A stretch of 64,000 nt of DNA from Yeguia hominis (GTDB lineage: Bacteria > Bacillota > Clostridia > Oscillospirales > Acutalibacteraceae): assembly GCF_014384705.1 (NCBI RefSeq), contig NZ_JACRSN010000002.1, forward strand, positions 124,001-188,000. Reading direction: 5' to 3'. Shown one piece after another: positions 15,373-23,871 of the stretch; position 1 is the stretch's first letter; the number at the start of each line of letters is the position of its first letter. The notes below the pieces were generated by a model that did not search any database, had not been told where the DNA came from, and saw only the letters and a list, made by a program, of their open reading frames with translations. The position numbers and the translations under genes are program-made.

Positions 15373-16286
15373 TCACATATAACGCGAGTCATGCGGCGGT
15401 CAATATCAATGCGAGCCGTTTTACACTCCTTTGGATATTTCTTCGCAGTGCTGAACGCCAGCTTGACAAACAGCGCTGAGCCGACGGGAAGCATGGTCTT
15501 GAGCATACCGTCGGGGAAAACAAAATGCGTACAGTGTTCATATATGACCGCCTCGACTTCGCAGGAGTGCGGTTTCTCCGCAAGGCGTTTTTCCATGCGG
15601 CGGATGTATTTTGCGGCGTCCCAAAGTGCGTCGTCCTCTGCGCCGACAAGAAACAGCTTTCCGCGGATATTCTCGACCTTTATAAATTCTTCCTCGGTTA
15701 TCGGGTGCGCCGCTTCAGAGTCGTCAAACAGCTTGCGCAAGGCGATCATATTGCCGGTGCGTTTGGACTCCTCCGAGATTATGCGCCAATAGTCGGGGTG
15801 CTGATAGCAAAACGGCATGTATGGCAAGGGCTTTCCCTTGTAAGAAAAGAGTGATTCTCCCTCGATTGGCCATTCCTTGCAGCCGTCCTTTTTGCCCTGC
15901 ATGAACCCCTGCCACACAAAGTCGCTGGGTGTCATTGCAATGGTTAGAGAAATGTCGCTGAATATCGATGCTGCCGTCAGGGCGAGGGTACCTGTCGTTG
16001 AGGCTCCCGCAATGCCTATTTTTTCGTTTCCGTGTAATTTGAGCCATGCCATTGCTTTTTCGATGCGTTCAAGGGGATAGTTGTGATGACCGTAGTCCTT
16101 TTTTGCAGGCGACATGGTCAAAATGTTCACGCCGAGACGAAGCAGCCACTTCACCGCAGAGCGCGCCATATAATCCTCGGGGTCGTCGCCGAGCATAGCG
16201 ATGATGGCGCAGCTTGAACCGTCCTTGCACACCCAATATGCGCCGTAAAAGCCGCCGCTTTCAACGTCAAAGTGAATGTGTTTCAT
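15354..16286 (-). CDS. Alpha/beta hydrolase, acyl-CoA thioesterase/BAAT C-terminal type
   Basis: 310 residues. The nucleophile elbow is GASTTGT with S96, in place of the usual G-x-S-x-G. The acid is in VGAEDDALWD and the catalytic His in YEHCTHFVFP, the arrangement of the bile-acid-CoA:amino-acid N-acyltransferase/acyl-CoA thioester hydrolase C-terminal domain. Without the N-terminal BAAT domain it is more likely a thioesterase or esterase than an acyltransferase. It overlaps the next gene and sits 14 bases after the methyltransferase gene, so it is in the operon. Confidence 0.8.
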   Translation of the reverse strand: MKHIHFDVESGGFYGAYWVCKDGSSCAIIAMLGDDPEDYMARSAVKWLLRLGVNILTMSPAKKDYGHHNYPLERIEKAMAWLKLHGNEKIGIAGASTTGTLALTAASIFSDISLTIAMTPSDFVWQGFMQGKKDGCKEWPIEGESLFSYKGKPLPYMPFCYQHPDYWRIISEESKRTGNMIALRKLFDDSEAAHPITEEEFIKVENIRGKLFLVGAEDDALWDAAKYIRRMEKRLAEKPHSCEVEAVIYEHCTHFVFPDGMLKTMLPVGSALFVKLAFSTAKKYPKECKTARIDIDRRMTRVICDWRDKN

Positions 16287-16300
16287 TTAAAATACCTCTC

Positions 16301-17131
16301 TCAAAATCCAATTTTCACGATTTGCATTTTCATCCCGTTGTCGCCGACCTTGGCGAGAAAGCGGAAAAAGCCGCTGACGGACGCGTCCTTCAAATCGTTG
16401 TAGCCCAGCATATAGCCGCGGCTCGAGACCTGCAAATGGCTGTCCCACGCGCCGATCTCTTTGGGAGCGTCGGAAACCGCGAAATACGCGCCCACATCCC
16501 TGATCTTCGCACTCTTGAGCCATGTCTTGGCGATCATCTTCACCGCCGCCCGATTCGCAGCGTCAAACACCAGCACACCGCCGGGGAAGGCGTCTGCCAT
16601 GGCCCGCACCAGCGTCTTGACCTGCTCGGTTAGAAAGTAATAGAACACGCCGGAGGCAAAGAATATCGCCCCGCCGGATGCGTCGATTTTAGAAAACCAC
16701 GCCGTTTCGTTCAGATTGCAGGGGATGTTTTGCTCCCGCTCCTCGGCGGGCAGCAGCTCGTTACGCACGGCTATGACATCGGGAAAGTCCAGATTGTAAA
16801 TGTTACAGCTGCCGTTGTCGCAGCTTCTTCCGGTGCCGTCCAGCCCGCAGCCCAGATTGACCACCGCCGCATTGGGGTGAGATTTCAGATAATCCCGCAC
16901 CTCAAAAGCAAGGTCATTCTGCCGCATGGCCACCTCCAGTGAACCGAAACGCTGCATCAGGCTGTGGGATTTCTTTTCCGTCTCCGAAAAATCGTAGTCG
17001 ATCTCGTCAATCAGGCGAACCGCTGTTTCGTCCCGGTAGAGATTCGGGTATAGTTCTGAGCAGACCTTCCGCGCATACAGCGGAATGATCAGCGTCTCCT
17101 GTACGGTGTTTTTCTCGATTTTGTATTTCAT
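16301..17131 (-). CDS. SAM-dependent methyltransferase, LCM/PPM-type O-methyltransferase
   Basis: 276 residues from ATG 17131; a GTG three codons upstream (17140) is possible. Motif I is VVNLGCGLDG (near residue 90), followed by IYNLDFPDV with the ribose-binding acidic residue and by GVFYYF. This is the leucine-carboxyl-methyltransferase fold also found in polyketide O-methyltransferases (COG3315). It would methylate a carboxyl or hydroxyl of a small molecule; the target is unknown. It follows the hydrolase gene at 17141 without a gap. Confidence 0.82.
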   Translation of the reverse strand: MKYKIEKNTVQETLIIPLYARKVCSELYPNLYRDETAVRLIDEIDYDFSETEKKSHSLMQRFGSLEVAMRQNDLAFEVRDYLKSHPNAAVVNLGCGLDGTGRSCDNGSCNIYNLDFPDVIAVRNELLPAEEREQNIPCNLNETAWFSKIDASGGAIFFASGVFYYFLTEQVKTLVRAMADAFPGGVLVFDAANRAAVKMIAKTWLKSAKIRDVGAYFAVSDAPKEIGAWDSHLQVSSRGYMLGYNDLKDASVSGFFRFLAKVGDNGMKMQIVKIGF

Positions 17132-17140
17132 GGGTATCAC

Positions 17141-17923
17141 TCACTTTCTGATAAATGGCAGTTCCGGCATACAGTCACGCTCGGCGATGTGCGCCAGCAT
17201 TTCGGCGAACCCTTTTGGATCGCGAATCTGATATTGCATGTGATCGTATCCCTCAAACACGGGATAATGGCCGCAGGGGTAGGCTTCCATCACTGCTTGA
17301 CGGTATTTGAAATGCTCCTCTTTGCTGCCGAACTCGAAATAAGTATGCTCTTGCAGCTTCTCGGGAAGCGGCGGAAAGGGTTTATCCTCCAGACTGTCCG
17401 AAATCTGCCGCCGCAAATTTGTATAGGTCAGATTTTTCCCTGCGTCTATAAAATACGACTTTATGGAATCGTCGTCACACCACAGTATCTTTTTCAGCGT
17501 ACCGCCCTTCGACCAATATAGGCTCTTGATGGCAAAATACAGAAACGGTGTCATGATACGGCGCGTGCCCTTTCCGATTTGGGCGAACTGCCCGCCGTCA
17601 AAGAAAGCGTGCTTCACGGGCAGCTTCGTCTGCGTCAGAAACACCATGGCAAGGTCTGCACCGATGGAAGAAGCGACCACCATCGCCAGCCGCTCCACGC
17701 CCTGTCGATGCAGAAAGTCCTCCACCTGCCGTATTTCGTCCAGCTTGCTGACATATTTCTGCCCCTCGCAGTAAACGGTGGAGGTGGGCAAGATGCAGAA
17801 ATATCGATCCTGCAAATACCTCGCAATCGGTTCACTGCTCGCTCCTGTCACACCCATTGCATGAAAGAACAGCACGGCAGGATTCCTCCTGTCGCCATAT
17901 GTTTGAAACAGCATTTCTATCAC
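17141..17923 (-). CDS. Alpha/beta hydrolase family protein
   Basis: 260 residues (a second in-frame Met at 17914 is also possible). The strand-loop LFFHAMGVTGASS near the N terminus supplies an oxyanion-hole-like His-Ala-Met, and the elbow ASSIGAD places the nucleophile Ser at about 86. The C-terminal GYDHMQYQ gives the likely catalytic His. The substrate is unknown. It is co-transcribed with the methyltransferase gene at 16301. Confidence 0.75.
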   Translation of the reverse strand: MIEMLFQTYGDRRNPAVLFFHAMGVTGASSEPIARYLQDRYFCILPTSTVYCEGQKYVSKLDEIRQVEDFLHRQGVERLAMVVASSIGADLAMVFLTQTKLPVKHAFFDGGQFAQIGKGTRRIMTPFLYFAIKSLYWSKGGTLKKILWCDDDSIKSYFIDAGKNLTYTNLRRQISDSLEDKPFPPLPEKLQEHTYFEFGSKEEHFKYRQAVMEAYPCGHYPVFEGYDHMQYQIRDPKGFAEMLAHIAERDCMPELPFIRK

Positions 17924-17924
17924 C

Positions 17925-18422
17925 TCATATTTTCATAAAAAGCATCATAATCGCCGCCAGTGCTGCCGAAATGACTGCCATGCCCACCGTGCCGAACAGC
18001 CACTTTTTGCCCTTATCCTTGGCTGTAATGTAGGGTTTCAGGTCTTCCGTTCCCGGGATTCCCCATGCGTTCGTATGTCCTACCCAATAGCCGTCAACCC
18101 AAAATCGGTCTATGAGATTCATAACGGACAGTATGACCAGCAGCTGCCAGAAGCCCGCAAGAAACCCCCGCGCACCGTTCACCGCATAGACGCAGACCAG
18201 CACATAGGCGATGTAACCGGGAACACATACCGCTTTGAAAATCAAAGCATTTCGCTTGATTTTCGCGTGTGTTGTAAGTCCCAGCGTTACGCACCGCTCC
18301 TGCACCACCGGGCTGTAAAGATGCACCATGCCCACCGCGCCCTTGCGGATACCGATGGCGCAAACCAGAATGAGCAGAACGCCAAGTCCTATGCCTTCCA
18401 AAATCACCTGTAAAATCATCAT
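17925..18422 (-). CDS. Small integral membrane protein of unknown function
   Basis: 165 residues with about four membrane helices (near 3-25, 65-85, 90-110, 140-163) and a conserved-looking middle segment NLIDRFWVDGYWVGHTNAWGIPGTEDLKPY. It starts with two Met codons. I do not recognise the family with certainty. It lies between the ZIP transporter and the hydrolase in the operon. Confidence 0.65.
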   Translation of the reverse strand: MMILQVILEGIGLGVLLILVCAIGIRKGAVGMVHLYSPVVQERCVTLGLTTHAKIKRNALIFKAVCVPGYIAYVLVCVYAVNGARGFLAGFWQLLVILSVMNLIDRFWVDGYWVGHTNAWGIPGTEDLKPYITAKDKGKKWLFGTVGMAVISAALAAIMMLFMKI

Positions 18423-18430
18423 TTACTTCC

Positions 18431-19207
18431 TTATCCCAGCGCCACATCCAGCACCATCATCACGCTGAAGCCTACCGCAAAGAACACCGTTCCAAGATTC
18501 GAGTGCCGCCCCTGCGACATTTCCGGAATCAACTCCTCTACCACCACATAGAGCATGGCGCCCGCTGCAAAGCTCAGCAGATACGGCAGCACCGGGATCA
18601 CAAGCTGCGCCGCGAGAAGCGTCAGCACCGCGCCGATAGGCTCGACAACGCCGGAAAGCACGCCGCCGAGAAACGCTCGACCCTTGCGTTCCCCCTCCGC
18701 CCGGAGCGGCATGGAGATGATCGCGCCCTCGGGAAAATTCTGAATGGCAATGCCGAGGGACAGCGCCAGTGCGCTTGCCGCCGTGATCTGCGTATTTCCC
18801 GCGAGGAAGCCTGCATACACCACGCCGACTGCCATTCCCTCCGGGATATTATGTAAGGTAACAGCCAGCACCATCATGGTGGTGCGCCCGAGCTTGCTTT
18901 TCGGACCCTCGGCCTGTTCACTTCCCACATGAAGATGGGGGATCAAACGATCAAGCAGGAGCAAAAACAGCACGCCGACCCAAAAGCCGATAAAGGCGGG
19001 GAGAAAGGACAGCTTCCCCATATCCTCCGACTGCTCAATGGCGGGGATCAGCAGGCTCCAGATGGACGCCGCCACCATCACACCGGCGGCAAAGCCGGCA
19101 AGGGCGCGCCGCACCAGATCGCCAAGGGATCTTTTCATAAAAAACACGCAGGCCGCGCCCAGTGCTGTGCCCAAGAAAGGGATCATGATCCCAAGAAAGG
19201 TTTCCAT
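18431..19207 (-). CDS. ZIP family divalent metal transporter
   Basis: 258 residues from ATG 19207 (a GTG at 19216 is an alternative). It has about eight membrane helices, with the two metal-site motifs on helices 4 and 5: HNIPEG (near 119) and QNFPEG (near 156). The long cytoplasmic loop contains HLHVGSEQ. It resembles ZupT/GufA proteins that bring zinc, manganese or iron into the cytosol. In an operon of small-molecule tailoring enzymes co-regulated with YbtPQ-like transporters, it hints at metal handling. Confidence 0.88.
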   Translation of the reverse strand: METFLGIMIPFLGTALGAACVFFMKRSLGDLVRRALAGFAAGVMVAASIWSLLIPAIEQSEDMGKLSFLPAFIGFWVGVLFLLLLDRLIPHLHVGSEQAEGPKSKLGRTTMMVLAVTLHNIPEGMAVGVVYAGFLAGNTQITAASALALSLGIAIQNFPEGAIISMPLRAEGERKGRAFLGGVLSGVVEPIGAVLTLLAAQLVIPVLPYLLSFAAGAMLYVVVEELIPEMSQGRHSNLGTVFFAVGFSVMMVLDVALG

Positions 19208-19234
19208 TTGTCTCACCGCCTTTGCGTTGCAGTA

Positions 19235-19936
19235 TTATTTGTTTCTTCGATAGCCCGCCTCATCCCGGTATTCGGGATGCGACTTTACGTACGGATCCTT
19301 ATCGCCGCAGATGGTATAGTCGCACCGGCAGCCGTTCACGCAGGTGTTCGTCCGTATAAGCCTTGCATGGAGCAGCTCCATAGACGCAAAGTCCACATTA
19401 CACAGGGCGGGCATAATATCCGTAAGACCGTGCCTGACGGCAAACTCCGCTGCCGGGCACGCCGTAAATTCATAATAAATAGGCTTGTCGGTTTCATAAG
19501 GCGCAATCGACATCTCATAATCGTGCCATTTGTCGCAGCCGCTTTTCGCACGAACAAATGCCTTGTACATCAGCTTCCGCCAGAACGGCTTGTTGCAGTC
19601 CACAAATTTCAGCTTGCGGAAAGTCGGAAGAATCAGATTTTCCTCCATCTCTTCGATTTCACGGAACGATGTGACGGCTTTGCAGACCACATAATAGCTC
19701 ATGATGGCGATGCAGTCGTAGGTGCCGCCTACGCCGTTGTGGAAGTTCTTTTTGCCGCCCAAGTCGGTGCGCCAGTCGGAGAGAAAGACCGCGTACTGCC
19801 GCTGCACCTGTTCCCAAACCGTCTCCCGCTCCGCTTCCGGGTAGTGCAGGGCGATTTTTGCCCGTATCTCCTTCTTGCAGGGCTTTGAATACAGCACATG
19901 GCTTTTGTGGTCGAATAGAAGCTCGTTGTCCTTCAT
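19235..19936 (-). CDS. L-2-amino-thiazoline-4-carboxylic acid hydrolase family protein (2)
   Basis: 233 residues from ATG 19936, which has GGAGG upstream; a longer frame to 19972 runs through the ribosome site. The C terminus has MPALCNVDFASMELLHARLIRTNTCVNGCRCDYTI, the same pattern of an LCxxD helix followed by a Thr/Cys-rich strand as the protein at 14695-15372. The rest is diverged, so the two copies probably act on different substrates. Function beyond the family is not known. Confidence 0.75.
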   Translation of the reverse strand: MKDNELLFDHKSHVLYSKPCKKEIRAKIALHYPEAERETVWEQVQRQYAVFLSDWRTDLGGKKNFHNGVGGTYDCIAIMSYYVVCKAVTSFREIEEMEENLILPTFRKLKFVDCNKPFWRKLMYKAFVRAKSGCDKWHDYEMSIAPYETDKPIYYEFTACPAAEFAVRHGLTDIMPALCNVDFASMELLHARLIRTNTCVNGCRCDYTICGDKDPYVKSHPEYRDEAGYRRNK

Positions 19937-19987
19937 CTGATTGCCTCCCTCCTTGTTCTTTCTTGCGTGCATGAGACCATCTCAGAT

Positions 19988-20671
19988 TTAACCCGCTTTT
20001 CGGCAGACAAACCATGCCATGCTTTTCAGGTTTCCCATGTCCGCATCCGTATACATTCCATCCAGCCGTGCTTTCAGACTGGAAACCGCCTCATAGGGCG
20101 GTGTGAAAAAACCTGTCTTTTCATAAACATGCCGGACAAACCAATCCGTCCGCTTGTGCTCGCCCATCACATAAAAGCAGCCGCAGAATGTCCCGCCGGG
20201 TCTCAAAACCCGGAAAACCTCCCGATAAGCGGCTTCCTTGTCCGGGAAAGCGTGAAAACCGTTCAGCGACAAAACGATGTCGAAAGTATCGTCTTCATAG
20301 GGAAGCGCCCCCACATCCCCTTGCCGGAAGGACACGTTTTTCAGGTGCAGGCGGTCGGCTTTTTCCTGCGCCTGCGACATCATGTCCGGCGAGTAATCCA
20401 GACAGGTGATGTCCGCCTGCGGCAGCGTCTGATAAACGGGCATGGTCAGAATGCCCGTTCCCACCGGTACCTCCAGCAGCTTGCCGGAGAAATGCTCCGG
20501 AATACCGGACATTGCCTTTTCCAGATAGGCGTCGTTTTCCGCCTTATTCATAGCCCATACCAAGCGGCACACCGCTTTCCCGCTCAGAGTAGAGCAGGTG
20601 ATCATGCCGTCATAAAAACTGTTTCCGCCTGTCAGCCGATAGGCACTGCGAATGGCTTCTTTTCGTTCCAT
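19988..20671 (-). CDS. Class I SAM-dependent methyltransferase (UbiE-like)
   Basis: 227 residues from ATG 20671 with GGAGGG upstream. Motif I is LLEVPVGTGILT (near 65), the acidic SAM-ribose contact is LDYSPDMM, and post-motif VLSLNGFHAFPDKEAAYREVFRVLRPGG is typical of Methyltransf_11 proteins. Methylation of a small hydrophobic acceptor is likely. It is one of four methyltransferases in this operon. Confidence 0.85.
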   Translation of the reverse strand: MERKEAIRSAYRLTGGNSFYDGMITCSTLSGKAVCRLVWAMNKAENDAYLEKAMSGIPEHFSGKLLEVPVGTGILTMPVYQTLPQADITCLDYSPDMMSQAQEKADRLHLKNVSFRQGDVGALPYEDDTFDIVLSLNGFHAFPDKEAAYREVFRVLRPGGTFCGCFYVMGEHKRTDWFVRHVYEKTGFFTPPYEAVSSLKARLDGMYTDADMGNLKSMAWFVCRKAG

Positions 20672-20715
20672 GGCCTTCCCTCCGTGTTTCAATCATCACA
20701 CGACCGTTTCCGATC

Positions 20716-21621
20716 TCATTTTTTCAAAATGTCCACGATTTTCGCAAAGTCCTCCTTTGCCTCCTTGAAGATCGGCAGCATACAGTAGCAATGCACCATC
20801 TTCGGGCGGGCGGACACCGTATAGGGGACATTTGCCCGTTTACAGGCTTCCTCAAAGTCCGGCAATGCGCCGTAGAGCACCTCGTCGGCAGAATAGAAGA
20901 AGTGAATATCGCCTACGCCGGTAAAATCTCCCCGGGAGCCGGAGAGCATATAGTCCGGTACATTCTTGCAGCCATGCCGCATGAATTTCTCCACCGTTAC
21001 CATGAAGGCATAGTCGATGGCGACGTCCCTTTCATTCAGTGCCTGCATCCGCGCCCTTTCCGCATCGTTCCACGGAACCTCGCCGGGAGATACGGCAACG
21101 ATATGCCTCGGCTGCGGCAGCGGTTCAGGCTGCGCGTTGTTGTGCGCCGCGATCCCCAAAGCCAGCGCACCGCCGGAGGAAAAGCCACAGGTACTGATAT
21201 TTCCGCCGCCATACAGCCCAATCATTTTCCGGTAACATTCGTAAACCATCGCATAGGTTTCGGTGATACAATACTCCATGCAGAGGGGATAAAACGGGAA
21301 CCACACATCACAGCCGGTCTCGCGGCACAGCTTACGCATCACGGGCAGGTCACCCTTGTCCGGGCCGATCACCATACCGCCGCCGAAAAAATAAAGAATC
21401 GCGCGCTCGGACGGCTTCGGATGCTCTCGCACGATCAGGCAGGGAAAGCCGTTTACCGCGATCGTTTCATAATATGCCTTGCGGTCGGTGGGCGTAAAAA
21501 CGCCACGATGCCGGTTCTGCTTTTCAATTTCCTTTCGCAGTGCATCCTCCGGCAAGGCGAACGCCTTTTTCGCGCCGGAGAGCTTGTATACGCTGCGTAA
21601 GATAGATGCAAAGATACTCAT
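20716..21621 (-). CDS. Alpha/beta hydrolase, HSL/acetyl-esterase family
   Basis: 301 residues. The oxyanion loop is FGGG (79-82) instead of the canonical HGGG, the nucleophile is S148 in GFSSGG, and a His lies in KMVHCYCMLP near the C terminus. This places it in the hormone-sensitive-lipase-like esterases, which usually cleave short acyl esters. The changed first residue of the HGGG motif may alter substrate choice. Confidence 0.82.
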   Translation of the reverse strand: MSIFASILRSVYKLSGAKKAFALPEDALRKEIEKQNRHRGVFTPTDRKAYYETIAVNGFPCLIVREHPKPSERAILYFFGGGMVIGPDKGDLPVMRKLCRETGCDVWFPFYPLCMEYCITETYAMVYECYRKMIGLYGGGNISTCGFSSGGALALGIAAHNNAQPEPLPQPRHIVAVSPGEVPWNDAERARMQALNERDVAIDYAFMVTVEKFMRHGCKNVPDYMLSGSRGDFTGVGDIHFFYSADEVLYGALPDFEEACKRANVPYTVSARPKMVHCYCMLPIFKEAKEDFAKIVDILKK

Positions 21622-21633
21622 GATTTAGTCCCC

Positions 21634-22239
21634 TCATTTCCACGCCGTAATGCAGAGCCAGCTTTTCTTTTTGTGTATCTGCACCTCATGAAAGCCCGCC
21701 TGCTCCAGATACGTCTTCAGCTCGGCGTCCTTGTAGATGGTCATGCCGCCGATGATCTCCGTCCACTTCTTGTCCTTGTCCGTATCGCCGCTGCTCTCGT
21801 TGCAGATGAGTAATGTCCCGCTGGGCTTCAGCACCCGATAGACCTCCCGGAAGCACCGGGGCAGATCGGGCCAGAAATAGACGGTTTCAAAGGCCGTTAC
21901 CGCATCGAACCAGTCGCCTGCAAAGATCATATTCGCCACGCTGCCTTGCAGAACGGTGCAGCGGCCCTCCGCGATGGCGGCGTTGTTGACCTTTTTCGAC
22001 TTCTCCACACTGACGGGCGAATAGTCGATGCCCTTGACGACGCCCCGCGGGCATTTTTTCAGCAGTTTCTTGATGTTCGCCCCGCCGCCGCAGCCGCAGT
22101 CCAACACCTTGGCGTCCGGAGTAAGCTCCAAAAAGCGAAGTCCCCACCGTGCCACAGGACTGTGCCCCAGGTTCATCATAGCGACCATGATTTTTCCGCC
22201 AAGCCCCACAGGCTTTCTGGTGTTCTCAAAAAATGACAT
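21634..22239 (-). CDS. Class I SAM-dependent methyltransferase (Methyltransf_11)
   Basis: 201 residues. Motif I VLDCGCGGGANIKKLL, the acidic GIDYSPVSVEKSKKVN and the VTAFETVYFWPDLPRCFREVYRVLKPSG segment are complete. It lies four bases from the methyltransferase upstream and 12 from the esterase downstream, so the three are tightly coupled. The acceptor is unknown. Confidence 0.86.
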   Translation of the reverse strand: MSFFENTRKPVGLGGKIMVAMMNLGHSPVARWGLRFLELTPDAKVLDCGCGGGANIKKLLKKCPRGVVKGIDYSPVSVEKSKKVNNAAIAEGRCTVLQGSVANMIFAGDWFDAVTAFETVYFWPDLPRCFREVYRVLKPSGTLLICNESSGDTDKDKKWTEIIGGMTIYKDAELKTYLEQAGFHEVQIHKKKSWLCITAWK

Positions 22240-22243
22240 CTTA

Positions 22244-22858
22244 TCACACCTCCGATTTCACACATTCCGCATAGGTCAGCGGGAAGGACGCCTTTAGAAC
22301 AGCGCTTTTCCGCACCGCCCAGCCGTTTTGCCGTAGGAAGCGCAGGTATTCCTCGCTCGTCCACTTGCTGCGGAGAGGGAAGCCTGCCATCCTCATAAAA
22401 AATGCCCTGACCATGCCGGAAAAAGAGTTTCCGGCATGGGTGAAGGTCGGCGCGATGAGCACACCGTCCTCTTTCAGCACCCGGCGGATCTCGGCAAGGG
22501 CCTTCTCCGGCTGCGGCACGATGTGCAGTGCGTTGGACACAATCACCACGTCGAAGGATTTGTTCGCATAGGGCAGGCGGAACATATCCTGCACGGAGAA
22601 GTGCAGCTTTGCCGAGCGATTATCCCGCTTTGCTTCGGCGATCATCTCTGCGGAGGCGTCCGTCGCCTCGATGTGCGCCGCCGCGTTTACGATGTGTTTT
22701 GCGATCAATCCCGTGCCGGTCGCCAGCTCCAACACCGTCTTGGCTTTTACAACCGGCCGGATCAGTGCATACATCTCGTCATATGCCGCCCGATCCTTTC
22801 GCATAAAGCGGTCGTACCGACCGGCATTTTTGTCCCAGAAATTCTTGTGTTTTCGCAT
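22244..22858 (-). CDS. Class I SAM-dependent methyltransferase, first gene of the operon
   Basis: 204 residues from ATG 22858, which has GAAGGG at a good distance; Met codons 9 and 30 bases upstream are less well spaced. Motif I is VLELATGTGLIAKHI, with EATDASAEMI and DVVIVSNALHIVPQPEKALAEIRRVLKEDG. It is the first structural gene after tetR and the two GTTAG-N6-CTAAC operators, so its expression should report on the regulon. Confidence 0.86.
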   Translation of the reverse strand: MRKHKNFWDKNAGRYDRFMRKDRAAYDEMYALIRPVVKAKTVLELATGTGLIAKHIVNAAAHIEATDASAEMIAEAKRDNRSAKLHFSVQDMFRLPYANKSFDVVIVSNALHIVPQPEKALAEIRRVLKEDGVLIAPTFTHAGNSFSGMVRAFFMRMAGFPLRSKWTSEEYLRFLRQNGWAVRKSAVLKASFPLTYAECVKSEV

Positions 22859-22877
22859 CGCTGTCATTCCCTTCGGT

Positions 22878-22930
22878 GTTAGATTCACCTAACTAATACG
22901 CGCAATTTTGCGGTTAGAGTTCGCTAACCG
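22878..22930 (-). promoter_or_regulatory. Two tandem GTTAG-N6-CTAAC operators before the methyltransferase operon
   Basis: GTTAG-ATTCAC-CTAAC at 22878-22893 and CGGTTAG-AGTTCG-CTAACCG at 22911-22930 have centres 35 bases apart. The second extends to 7-bp arms. They lie between the end of the second tetR gene and the methyltransferase gene, and share their half-sites with the operator at 6452-6468. Confidence 0.72.
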
Positions 22931-22940
22931 ATGCATCTTG

Positions 22941-22961
22941 GAAAAGCCGCATTTCTGCGGC
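22941..22961 (-). terminator. Hairpin after the second TetR gene
   Basis: GCCGCA-GAAA-TGCGGC followed by TTTTCC when read on the minus strand, just after the tetR stop. It should partly separate tetR from the downstream operon. Confidence 0.65.
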
Positions 22962-22969
22962 CTTTCGGC

Positions 22970-23548
22970 TTATTCAAATAGCTCCCTGCAAGCGCCGCAC
23001 ACCAGCGTTTCCAGCACCTGCGGGTACATTTCCCCGATCTGCCCCTTGTGGGAGACGGTCAAGATCAGTCCCCGTACCGTCGCGGCAGCCAAGGAAACGC
23101 CGCGATTCGGCACGAGATCATATTTCTCCAAAAGCTGGCGGATGTGTGTCTCGTCATCGTGGTAGTGGATATTTTTGATGTCCTCCGGCAATCTCTGCAA
23201 AAGCAGCTTCGCATCGTTTTCGATGAAAACCATGTCGCCGGTATCAGACAGCCGCCGGCAAACGGCAAGGACAGCCTTTGCCGCACGTTCCGACGGCGGT
23301 AAGCTGTCAGCTTCGCCCAGTACTCGGTCGGCTACTCCATAAAGCTCGGAGTGAATGTTCTCCAAAACCGCGAAAAATAGCATCTCCTTGGATTCGTAGA
23401 ATTTATAGAACGAGCCTTTTGCAATGCCGACCGCCTTTGTCAGCTGATCCACGGAGGTTTTCTTCATCCCCAGCGTGACAGCACAATGTCTCGTTTCCTT
23501 CAGCAACGCCTTGCGGAGCTGCGCGGTCTCGTAATCGGTAAAAGCCAA
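22970..23548 (-). CDS. TetR/AcrR family transcriptional regulator (cassette 2)
   Basis: 192 residues from a TTG start at 23548, supported by GAGGAGG seven bases upstream. The helix-turn-helix is MKKTSVDQLTKAVGIAKGSFYKFYESKEMLFF (about 28-59). The C-terminal part is helical, with a GVSLAAATVRGLI segment. The cassette order (tetR, hairpin, GTTAG-N6-CTAAC operator, operon) repeats that of the tetR gene at 5794. A 10-bp inverted repeat at 23564-23595 just upstream is the likely autoregulatory site. Confidence 0.9.
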   Translation of the reverse strand: MAFTDYETAQLRKALLKETRHCAVTLGMKKTSVDQLTKAVGIAKGSFYKFYESKEMLFFAVLENIHSELYGVADRVLGEADSLPPSERAAKAVLAVCRRLSDTGDMVFIENDAKLLLQRLPEDIKNIHYHDDETHIRQLLEKYDLVPNRGVSLAAATVRGLILTVSHKGQIGEMYPQVLETLVCGACRELFE

Positions 23549-23563
23549 GGCTGTGCCTCCTCA

Positions 23564-23595
23564 AATATGACCATTTTGGATCTTCTGGTCATATT
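23564..23595 (-). promoter_or_regulatory. 10-bp inverted repeat before the second TetR gene
   Basis: AATATGACCA and TGGTCATATT are perfect 10-bp arms separated by 12 bases, ending 16 bases before the TTG start. This is a likely dimer binding site for TetR autoregulation. Confidence 0.7.
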
Positions 23596-23871
23596 GTACC
23601 GCGCTTCTTTCTGGTTTGCAAGAGGTGCGGAGAAAAACTTGCTAATCAAAAGGAGGCAGTGTTGCAGAAAGAGACGATAGAATTCCGGTAATCGTTGTCG
23701 CCGCGGTAAAAAACCGGAGCGTAAAAGGGCTCGGACCGAAGCATCCAAACGTTGCGTTCTGATGCCCATTTTGTTTCATATTGCACAGATGGGGTGATTG
23801 CAAGGAGAAGAACAGAAATTCACACAACATGAATGACGTATTCACATAATACTACTACTTTTGCACTATCA
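23596..23871. other. Region between the TetR cassette and the relaxase, no gene seen
   Basis: About 275 bases between the upstream region of tetR and the 3' end of the relaxase gene. No frame with a ribosome site and no clear repeat was found. It is the junction between the tailoring operon and the mobilisation module. Confidence 0.4.
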
